A stretch of DNA of 7,181 nt, from assembly GCA_025934595.1 (NCBI GenBank), contig JAICXU010000151.1, forward strand, positions 1 to 7,181, in the 5' to 3' direction. The stretch is from Polyangiaceae bacterium. GTDB lineage: Bacteria > Myxococcota_A > Polyangia > Polyangiales > Polyangiaceae. Both the position numbers and the translations under genes were made by a program. Numbering within the stretch: the first letter of the stretch is position 1; each line of letters opens with the position of its first letter. The notes under the pieces are model-generated. The model was not told the origin of the DNA. It saw nothing but the letters and a program-made list of their open reading frames with translations, and ran no database searches. This document shows, piece by piece, positions 1-6,335 of this stretch.

Positions 1-1520
1 AACGCCGAGCCGTCGACGACGCCTGCGCGCAACGTCGCGTGCGTCACGCGCGAGGCCATGAGGTCGTAGCCGCGACGCTCGGCCCCAAAGTCGTCGGCCA
101 AAGCCGCCAAGAATTCGTCGACGTGGAGGCTCTCGTCGCTCGCGCCGAGGAGAGGTTGCATCCATGACTCGGTGCCATCGAACGCACGAGCCGATCCCCA
201 TGATTCGAGGGTGTGAGATTGAGGGACGTAGAATTGGCAAGCCTGCGACGTTTCGTTCTCGTGCGATCCCAGGTGCACGCTGAAGCGCACGTTGCGAACG
301 AGCTCGGGCAGCTTCAGGTCGCGCGGAGACGCGTAAGCGGGATTGCCGCCGAGCACGAAGAGGGCGTCCGTGTCGCCTTCGATCGCCGATGCGACCGCGC
401 CGAGATCGTGCGACGCGTGACCCGCTTCGAAGATCGGAGAGGGGACGAACGCCAAAAGACCGCTCGCCTGCGCCCCGAGCATCGCGTTGATGGCGTGCGC
501 CAGCGCATGCACGTACGGCGGCTGCGCCTCGCCGACGAGGACGACTGCGGCGCCGCGGTGCGAGAGAAGATCCTTCGCGATCGCCGCGGCGAGCGGATCG
601 GGCGGCGACGAAATCGAGCCTAGAAATAGCCCTTTCGGCGCGTCCGCCTTCGCCGCGACTTCGGCGAACAGCGCACGAGCGAATGCCGGGATCGCGGATC
701 GGCGCATGCGGATGCGATGATCCGCCGATGCGCCGGTGACGGTGGGCGCGGGCTCGAGCACGTAGAGTCGATTCATCGCGGGTCCATCGCTCGCGACCCG
801 CCGTCGCTCCGCGAATTGGCGCGCGTGACGAAGCGAAGCCGGCCCCACCGTAAGAAAGTCCGAGTCGATCGCCACGACGACGTCGGCCTTTCGAACGTCG
901 ACGACGGGCTCGACGATCTCCCCGAAGGCCAATCTCGCGCCTTCCCACGCGCGCCGCGGCGAAAGCGCGGAATGAAAGTGGAACGCGGTACGCGGGAGCT
1001 TCTCGCGAAGCCTCATGATGAGATCTACCGTGAGGCTCGACGACGTGGGCTCGAGCAAGAAGCGAGCGCCGGAGCCATTGGATTTCGCGAGAACGGAGCT
1101 CACGGCGCGAGCCATCTCGCCGAACGACGAAATCGCCCCTTGTTTCGTGATTCGCTTGCCGCGATCGCGATCGTAGACACCGAGAATGGTCGCTTGCTCG
1201 AAGATGCCGGTACCACCGAGGCTCGCCGGATGTCGCGGGTTGCCTTCGATCTTGGTCGGACGACCTTCGTGACTTTCCACGATGACCCCGACGCCGTACC
1301 CATCCCGCACGAGCGTCGTGGCGTAGTGGGTAGCGACACCCGGTGTCACCTCCGGCGGCTGCGATGCGTAGGGGACGATCTTTCCGCGCGGTGCGCGCGT
1401 GCAACCTGCCGCCGCGAGCGCGAGCGTCGTACCCGAGAGACGAAGAAAGTCGCGTCGCTCTGCGAGCGTCGGTGCTCTCTCTTGGTCCGCCGTAAATTCG
1501 GCTCGATTTCGCGTCGTCAT
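1..1520 (-). CDS. actB: ActB, molybdopterin-oxidoreductase-like/Fe-S subunit of alternative complex III (N-terminal half, continues past left edge)
   Basis: The frame is open from ATG at 1520 to the left edge (506 full codons, no stop). It begins with an ATGA overlap with actA. The N-terminus has a twin-arginine-like signal (ERRDFLRLSG, R22/R23), a hydrophobic stretch and a lipobox ending in AAGC (C40, codon 1403-1401), predicting Tat export and lipid anchoring at the periplasmic face. Next come KIVPYASQPPEVTPG (47-61) and HEGRPTKIEGNPRHP (84-98), the start of a molybdopterin-oxidoreductase fold as in ActB. Near residues 422-443 is SHENETSQACQFYVPQSH followed by LESWGSARAFDGTE, again ActB-like. 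The only cysteines seen are C40 and C428, so there is no N-terminal 4Fe-4S motif, as expected for ActB, whose Mo-oxidoreductase-like domain is thought to be cofactor-free. ActB proteins are usually about 1000 residues, with Fe-S clusters in a C-terminal ferredoxin domain, which lies outside this window. actC (NrfD-like quinol subunit) would be expected to follow. Confidence 0.92.
   Translation of the reverse strand, partial: MTTRNRAEFTADQERAPTLAERRDFLRLSGTTLALAAAGCTRAPRGKIVPYASQPPEVTPGVATHYATTLVRDGYGVGVIVESHEGRPTKIEGNPRHPASLGGTGIFEQATILGVYDRDRGKRITKQGAISSFGEMARAVSSVLAKSNGSGARFLLEPTSSSLTVDLIMRLREKLPRTAFHFHSALSPRRAWEGARLAFGEIVEPVVDVRKADVVVAIDSDFLTVGPASLRHARQFAERRRVASDGPAMNRLYVLEPAPTVTGASADHRIRMRRSAIPAFARALFAEVAAKADAPKGLFLGSISSPPDPLAAAIAKDLLSHRGAAVVLVGEAQPPYVHALAHAINAMLGAQASGLLAFVPSPIFEAGHASHDLGAVASAIEGDTDALFVLGGNPAYASPRDLKLPELVRNVRFSVHLGSHENETSQACQFYVPQSHTLESWGSARAFDGTESWMQPLLGASDESLHVDEFLAALADDFGAERRGYDLMASRVTHATLRAGVVDGSA
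1401..1520 (-). other. Tat-type lipoprotein signal of ActB
   Basis: Codons 1-40 of actB encode a charged n-region with adjacent arginines (R22, R23) in RRDFLRL, a short Ala/Leu-rich core (TTLALAAAG) and Cys40. The layout fits both a twin-arginine signal (RRxFL) and a lipobox (AAG followed by C). The roughly 20-residue n-region before RR is typical of Tat signals. The export route and acylation are inferred from motifs only. Confidence 0.7.
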
Positions 1521-2167
1521 CGGTGGCACCCGGAGCAATCGGTCGTCGGATGCACGTCGTAGCGAAGGGCGAGCTCGTGACCGATCTCGCGTTGCGGACG
1601 CGGAGGAACCCACTCCATGTTCGTGACCTCGTCGCGCGGTCTCAAGTACCTCTCCGGATCCCGATGACAATCGAGACACTCGCTCATGAGCAAAGGCTCG
1701 GCCTGATGGACGACCGCCATTTGATCGACGCGTCCGTGACACGACACACAGCCGACGCCTTGCCTCACGTGGATCGAGTGATCGAAGAACACGTGACCCG
1801 GCAAATTCGTCACCCGATTCCAAATGATTGGCTTGTTGTCGGCGGCGCTCTTTCGCACGATCGCGAGCTCGGGGCTTTGGTCCCATACCTGCGCGTGGCA
1901 TCCCATACATACGGACGTCGCAGGAACACCGGCATATGGAGATCGGCGAGCGTCGGAATGGCAATACAAGCAATCGATGCCGTCGTCGCGCACGTGATGG
2001 CGATGATCGAATTGGACCGGCTGCGGGATCGGTGAGCCCTCGCCCGTGGATGTCGGCGAGCGCGCCCACGCCATCAGCGCGGCGGGGAGCCCGATCGCTA
2101 CGCCGACGCCGCTGACGAGCACGGCACGAAGCACCGAATCGGCCCAGGCGGGGAAGAGCGCTGCCAT
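1517..2167 (-). CDS. actA: ActA, pentaheme cytochrome c subunit of alternative complex III
   Basis: This 216-residue protein has an N-terminal hydrophobic helix (about residues 11-33, AVLVSGVGVAIGLPAALMAW) acting as an uncleaved signal anchor, then a periplasmic domain with five CxxCH heme c motifs: CLYCH (66-70), CMGCH (87-91), CVSCH (140-144), CLDCH (164-168) and CSGCH (211-215, ending one residue before the C-terminus). Five hemes, this size and the flanking motifs QPVQFDHRHH (49-58), FDHSIHV (128-134), GVGCVSCHGRVDQM and CHRDPERYLRP match ActA of alternative complex III, the quinol:cytochrome c/oxidase oxidoreductase that replaces bc1 in many bacteria. ActA is expected to relay electrons from the quinol-oxidising core to cytochrome c or a cytochrome oxidase. 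The ATG at 2167 lies 2 nt after the dehydrogenase TGA, and no strong Shine-Dalgarno is seen, so coupling is likely. Its stop overlaps the actB ATG by 4 nt. A generic multiheme c-type cytochrome is much less likely given the neighbouring actB. Confidence 0.95.
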   Translation of the reverse strand: MAALFPAWADSVLRAVLVSGVGVAIGLPAALMAWARSPTSTGEGSPIPQPVQFDHRHHVRDDGIDCLYCHSDARRSPYAGVPATSVCMGCHAQVWDQSPELAIVRKSAADNKPIIWNRVTNLPGHVFFDHSIHVRQGVGCVSCHGRVDQMAVVHQAEPLLMSECLDCHRDPERYLRPRDEVTNMEWVPPRPQREIGHELALRYDVHPTTDCSGCHR

Positions 2168-2169
2168 CG

Positions 2170-5100
2170 TCAGAGCCCGTGGGGCAACGTGAGGGCCGCG
2201 ATGATCGCGATCGCCAGCAAAAATAGGCCGATCATGACGGCAGCGGCGATCGTCGTCGATCGTCGAATGGCGCGCTGCAATCTTTCGACGTGCGCCGACT
2301 CGGCGAACGGTGCCGGCGATGGACCCTCGGGACCGTGCTCGATCGCGAGCGCCAACGCCTCCGCCAAATGGATGGCGCGACGCTCGCCGTTCTCCATGAT
2401 CTGCGTCTTGCAGCTGAAACCGTCCGCGATGACGAACGTGCCCGGATCCGCCTCGCGAACGTGCGGCATGAGAACGCGCTCCGCGCTGGCTTGCGAAACG
2501 TCGAATTTGTCCTTCTCGAAGCCGAACGATCCGGCCATGCCGCAGCAGCCGGATTGGAGGATCTCATAGTCGAGATCCATGGCCTTCATGATCTTCTCTT
2601 CGGCGCCGAAGCGCATGATCGAGTGGTGATGGCAGTGAGCTTGGACGATCGCTTTGCGTCGCAGCTTCGGTAGCCTTTCGTGGTCCACGTGGCGATCGAG
2701 GAACTCGGAGAACGTGAAGGTCTGAGCGGCGAGGTTCTTGGCTTCGTTGCGTGACGGCATCATCTCGCGAAGCTCGTCGCGGAAGACCGAGCAACAGCTC
2801 GGCTCGAGCACGACCATCGGGATGCCCGCGTCGACGTGTGGCCTCAGCGTCGTGAGCGTGTCCTCCAGATAGCGCTCGGCGAGATCGAGCATGCCGAAGT
2901 CGTAGAGAGGCCTTCCGCAACAAACGCGTTTCGCAGGCAAAATCACCTGAAAATCGAGGTGCTCCAGCACGCGCACCGCCGCCTCTGCGGTCTCCGGATG
3001 AAAGTGGTCGTTGAAGGTATCGACCCAGAGCAGGACCTTGTTCGGCGACTCTGCCTTCGCCCCACGTTCTTCGAACCACGCGCGAAACGTCTTCGGCGCG
3101 AATGGCGGGATCGTGCGCTGCGCGTGGATCCCTGCGGCGAGCTTCGCGAGAGCGCGGAAGACGGGAAGCTGCGTGACGACGTTCACGGCGCCCGGCGCGA
3201 CCGCCGCGATCTCCGCCCACTTGTCGATGAGCCCGAACGCATAGGCGCTCCGCGGGCGCAATCGACCCTCGTAGTAATGAGACAGGAACTCCGCCTTGTA
3301 GGTCGCCACGTCGACGTTGACGGGGCAGTCGCCTTTGCATCCCTTGCATGCGAGACAAAGATCGAGCGACTCCTTGACGTTCTCGTCCCTCATGCCTCGG
3401 GTGATCGGACCGTGTCCGCGGAGCATTTCCCAAAGGAGATGCGCGCGACCTCTGGTCGAGTGTCGCTCTTCTTCCGTGACCATGAAGCTCGGGCACATCA
3501 CGGCGCCGCCTTCGCTGCTCAGATTTCGACACTGCCCGACGCCCACGCATCGCAGCGCCGCGTGCGCGAAGCTTCCGCCGTCCTCGGGAAATTTAAAATG
3601 CGTCTTGGGCTGCGCAGGATCGTACGCCGCACCGAGGCGCAGATCTTCGTCCGCGCGATGCGGACGCACGATTTTGCCTGGATTCATCTTGCCGTCCGGG
3701 TCCCAAATCGCCTTGAACTCGGCGAACGCGCGCACGATCTCGGGCCCGAACATCTTGTCGAGAAATTCGGCCTTCGACTGCCCGTCGCCGTGCTCTCCGC
3801 TGAGCGACCCGCGATATTTTTTCGCGACGAGCTCGCTCGCTTCGCCCAAGAAATCGTGAAACCGTGAGATGCCGTCGTGACTCGTGAGGTCGAAGTCCAC
3901 TCGACAGTGCACGAGACCCTGCCCGAAGTGACCGTAGAGCACCGAGTCGTACCCATAGCGATGGTAGAGAGCGTCCAAGTCTCTCAGGTAGGCACCAAGG
4001 CGCTCGGGCGGAACGGCGGAGTCTTCCCAACCCTCCCACGTATCTCTTTCGCCGGGAACGAACGCGGTTGCTCCGAGGCCGTCCTCGCGCATCTGCCACA
4101 AGTGTTCTTGGTCGTCATCTTCGACGAGGAGCTTGGCATCCGCGGCTTCGCTTCGCAGCGCGTCGATCAGCTTCTCACCGCGTGCCTTCGATTCTTCGTG
4201 ATCGTCCGAGCCGATTTGTACGAAGAGCCAGCCGTGGCCTTTCGGCAAAAGATCGAGATATTTCGCGTGTGGGGGATTTTTCCTTTTCAGATGATCGTAG
4301 AGGCGCTGATCCATCCCTTCGATCGCCATCGGGTCCGCTTCGATCTCGAGGACGCGCGGGACGTGATCGGCGGCGTCGAACACGGTGTCGTAACCGAGCA
4401 TCGCGACGACGCGCTTCGGACGTAAGTCGACGAGACGCACCGTCGCTTCGAGGATCGTGACGCACGTCCCTTCCGTCCCGACGATCGTGCGCGCGAGATT
4501 GAAGCGACCGTCCTTCTTGGGGAGGAGCTCGTCGAGGTTGTAGCCAGACACGCGTCGCGGCAGCTTCGGGTAACGCCGCGCGATGCGATCTGCGTAACGA
4601 TCCCGCAGATCGCGGATCGCACGGTAAATGCCGCCTATTCTGTCACCCTTCGCGATCGCGGTTTCGAGCGCGCGCTCGTTCATCCAACCGAGCTGCATGC
4701 GCGTGCCGTCGTAGAGCGCCACGTCGAGGGCTTCGACGTTGTGGACCGCGATCCCGGAATACTGGGCGTTCATGCCGCCGCAGTTGTTGGAGATCATTCC
4801 GCCGAATCCGCAGCGACTGTGCGTGGCCGGCTTCGGGCCCCACGTGAGATCGAATCGCTTCGTGGCGTTCGCGAGCTCGTCGCAGATGACGCCGGGCTCC
4901 ACCCGCGCGATGCGACGCCGTGGATCGATTTCCAAGATCTTGCGCATGTACTTGGAGAAATCGATGACGACCGCCTCATTGCAGGCTTGTCCCGCGAGGC
5001 CCGTGCCGCCGGTGCGGCATACGACGGGCGATCCCTTCTGACGGCATGCGGCCAGCACCGCGAGGACGTCGTCGGCGCTCTTCGGCAAAACGACGCCGAG

Positions 5101-5226
5101 AGGCACGTGGTAATAATTCGAGGCGTCCTGCGCGTAGAGGCCGAGCGTGCCCGCGTCGAAGCGGACCTCGCCTCGAACGTGCTTCTTGAGGAGGCGATCG
5201 AGAGGAACGAGCGATCGATCGCTCAT
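2170..5226 (-). CDS. FAD-linked 2-hydroxyacid dehydrogenase fused to Fe-S/CCG module (YdiJ/GlcD-GlpC type), C-terminal membrane anchor
   Basis: This 1018-residue fusion has three parts. (1) A GlcD-like flavin half: PCMH FAD-binding domain at about 25-265 (RTGGTGLAGQ at 71-80; GGMISNNCGG at 142-151) and FAD-oxidase C-terminal domain at about 270-520. The latter carries the metal/substrate pattern of D-lactate and D-2-hydroxyglutarate dehydrogenases: H433 and H440 in GHFGQGLVH, and E478/H479 in SGEHGDG. (2) A ferredoxin-like region with C560, C566 and C578, then CLACKGCKGDCP (C624, C627, C630, C634). (3) A GlpC-like tandem CCG domain: C769/C770, C811/C812, C865, C894/C895, C939. The size matches E. 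coli YdiJ, reported as a D-2-hydroxyglutarate dehydrogenase. The family oxidises D-2-hydroxy acids to 2-oxo acids and passes electrons from FAD through Fe-S centres to an acceptor. A hydrophobic helix at about 990-1013, preceded by RR, suggests a tail anchor with the catalytic part cytoplasmic. The substrate (D-lactate, D-2-hydroxyglutarate, glycolate) is unresolved. It has a 4-nt overlap with the upstream gene and a 2-nt gap to actA. Confidence 0.93.
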   Translation of the reverse strand: MSDRSLVPLDRLLKKHVRGEVRFDAGTLGLYAQDASNYYHVPLGVVLPKSADDVLAVLAACRQKGSPVVCRTGGTGLAGQACNEAVVIDFSKYMRKILEIDPRRRIARVEPGVICDELANATKRFDLTWGPKPATHSRCGFGGMISNNCGGMNAQYSGIAVHNVEALDVALYDGTRMQLGWMNERALETAIAKGDRIGGIYRAIRDLRDRYADRIARRYPKLPRRVSGYNLDELLPKKDGRFNLARTIVGTEGTCVTILEATVRLVDLRPKRVVAMLGYDTVFDAADHVPRVLEIEADPMAIEGMDQRLYDHLKRKNPPHAKYLDLLPKGHGWLFVQIGSDDHEESKARGEKLIDALRSEAADAKLLVEDDDQEHLWQMREDGLGATAFVPGERDTWEGWEDSAVPPERLGAYLRDLDALYHRYGYDSVLYGHFGQGLVHCRVDFDLTSHDGISRFHDFLGEASELVAKKYRGSLSGEHGDGQSKAEFLDKMFGPEIVRAFAEFKAIWDPDGKMNPGKIVRPHRADEDLRLGAAYDPAQPKTHFKFPEDGGSFAHAALRCVGVGQCRNLSSEGGAVMCPSFMVTEEERHSTRGRAHLLWEMLRGHGPITRGMRDENVKESLDLCLACKGCKGDCPVNVDVATYKAEFLSHYYEGRLRPRSAYAFGLIDKWAEIAAVAPGAVNVVTQLPVFRALAKLAAGIHAQRTIPPFAPKTFRAWFEERGAKAESPNKVLLWVDTFNDHFHPETAEAAVRVLEHLDFQVILPAKRVCCGRPLYDFGMLDLAERYLEDTLTTLRPHVDAGIPMVVLEPSCCSVFRDELREMMPSRNEAKNLAAQTFTFSEFLDRHVDHERLPKLRRKAIVQAHCHHHSIMRFGAEEKIMKAMDLDYEILQSGCCGMAGSFGFEKDKFDVSQASAERVLMPHVREADPGTFVIADGFSCKTQIMENGERRAIHLAEALALAIEHGPEGPSPAPFAESAHVERLQRAIRRSTTIAAAVMIGLFLLAIAIIAALTLPHGL
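5209..5224. repeat. 16-bp perfect palindrome at the dehydrogenase start
   Basis: GAGCGATCGATCGCTC reads identically on both strands and covers the third base of the start codon and codons 2-6 (S-D-R-S-L). With no spacer it would form only a poor loop, so a strong RNA hairpin is unlikely. It may simply reflect the local abundance of CGATCG in this GC-rich sequence, but its position at a start codon makes it worth recording. Confidence 0.45.
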
Positions 5227-6335
5227 TGCCGCGCGCCCTCATGTGAGATCCGCTTGTCGAGAATCTTGAAGCGTTCGGCGTCCGCGCGTTTGAGGGTAAG
5301 CCCCATACCCGGCGCTCCCAGGTCGGGGACGAGCTTTCCGTCTTTGGGAATGCTGGCGCCGTCGAGGAGCATGCGCTCGATCCGATCGTGATCGTGAAAG
5401 TGCTCGACGTGCACGACGGAGGCGGCGGCGCACGCGACGTGCGTATGGAGTGACGGCGCGCAATGCGCCGAGAGAGGTACGCCGCGCGGATCGCAAAGCG
5501 AAGACGCCACGAGGAATCCGGTGATGCCACATCGCGTCGCGTCCGCTTGGAGGGTGTCGACGGCGCCCGCGCTCAGCATTCGATCGAAATAGCGCGCGCG
5601 GTATCCGTACTCGCCCGCCGCGATTCGCATTCCTTTCGGCGCGCGCTCTCGCACGTAGCGAAGGCCGTCGAGGTCGTCCGAAGTCACCGGCTCTTCGAAC
5701 CAAGACACGTCCTCATGTGCGATGGCATCGGCGATCGCGAGCGCCTCGTTCGCGTCGTACGCGCCGTTCGCGTCGACGAAGAGCTCCACGTCCCGTCCCA
5801 ATGCTTCGCGCGCAACTCGCACGCGCGCGGCCGTATCCTCGTTCTTGCCGATCTTCATTTTGACTCGAGAAAAACCCGCCGATTTCCATTCGGACATCTG
5901 CCGCGCGAGCTCGCTCGACGAGTACGACGTGAAGCCTCCGGAGCCGTACGCGTCCACCGATGCGCGACGCGCGCCGAGGAGCGTCACGAGGGGCAGCCGC
6001 GAGACTTTCGCTTTCAGATCCCAGAGCGCGGCATCGACCGCCGAGATCGCCGTCGCTGCTACGCCTTCGCGTCCGAGATTGCGCACGGCGCGCTCCATCG
6101 CGGCGTAGGTGCTCGGCGGAGACATCGGATCGGCCGCCAGCGCGATGCTCGCCAGATGGTCGGCGACGAAATGCGCCGTCGACGCGTCCGCGTACGTGTA
6201 GCCGAAGCCCGTCGTGCCACTGCGCTCGATCTCGACCGTGACCAGCACGGTAGAATCCCACGCGAACGTCCCGTCGGATTCGGGGGCGCTCGTGGGTATT
6301 TCGAATGCAGAGACGCGAAGGGTCGGACGTTCCAT
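5223..6335 (-). CDS. Enolase-superfamily protein, mandelate racemase/sugar-acid dehydratase type
   Basis: This is a 370-residue protein, the usual length for the mandelate racemase (MR)/muconate lactonizing superfamily. The N-terminal capping domain spans about residues 5-120 and the TIM barrel about 125-350. The catalytic set looks complete: K159-x-K161 (VKMKIGK), metal ligands in VDANGAY (D188), WFEEP (E214/E215) and AAGEYG (E242), then D265 (QADATRCG) paired with H291 (SAHCAPSLH), and E311 (VEHFHDH). A KxK plus His-Asp dyad is the MR-subgroup pattern, in which most members dehydrate aldonic or aldaric acids to 2-keto-3-deoxy acids and a few racemise. The substrate cannot be read from the sequence. 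The ATG at 6335 was chosen over an in-frame upstream start at 6536 because the upstream 67 residues lie inside the ThDP gene, look like arginine-rich shadow translation, and are not part of the fold. A weak purine-rich AGAAG lies 5 nt upstream. The stop overlaps the next ATG by 4 nt (ATGA). It is probably cytoplasmic, with no signal peptide. Confidence 0.93.
   Translation of the reverse strand: MERPTLRVSAFEIPTSAPESDGTFAWDSTVLVTVEIERSGTTGFGYTYADASTAHFVADHLASIALAADPMSPPSTYAAMERAVRNLGREGVAATAISAVDAALWDLKAKVSRLPLVTLLGARRASVDAYGSGGFTSYSSSELARQMSEWKSAGFSRVKMKIGKNEDTAARVRVAREALGRDVELFVDANGAYDANEALAIADAIAHEDVSWFEEPVTSDDLDGLRYVRERAPKGMRIAAGEYGYRARYFDRMLSAGAVDTLQADATRCGITGFLVASSLCDPRGVPLSAHCAPSLHTHVACAAASVVHVEHFHDHDRIERMLLDGASIPKDGKLVPDLGAPGMGLTLKRADAERFKILDKRISHEGARQ
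5236..5240 (-). promoter_or_regulatory. Ribosome binding site for the FAD/Fe-S dehydrogenase
   Basis: GAGGG on the minus strand lies 9 nt upstream of the ATG at 5226, inside the end of the enolase-family gene. It is the clearest Shine-Dalgarno match among the four starts in the window and supports this start in spite of the ATGA overlap. The other starts have weaker purine-rich stretches, consistent with translational coupling. Confidence 0.6.

Noticed and set aside
717..1562. 281-residue plus-strand open frame
   Set aside because: It lies antisense to actB, is arginine-rich and low in complexity, and shows no recognisable domain. In GC-rich coding DNA the opposite strand often stays open.
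1517..2167. ActA as a nitrate/TMAO-reductase-type NapC/NirT or cytochrome c3 protein
   Set aside because: Heme count (five), motif context and the adjoining actB fit ActA; the NapC/NirT layout and c3-type heme spacing do not match.
2564..3550. 328-residue minus-strand open frame inside the dehydrogenase
   Set aside because: Out of frame with the dehydrogenase, very Arg-rich, no domain; the in-frame protein across this region contains all Cys motifs, so this is not a frameshift product.
2836..3867. 343-residue plus-strand open frame
   Set aside because: Antisense to the Fe-S/flavin dehydrogenase, whose frame has clear domain motifs throughout; the composition (Arg/Ala/His-rich) is typical of shadow translation.
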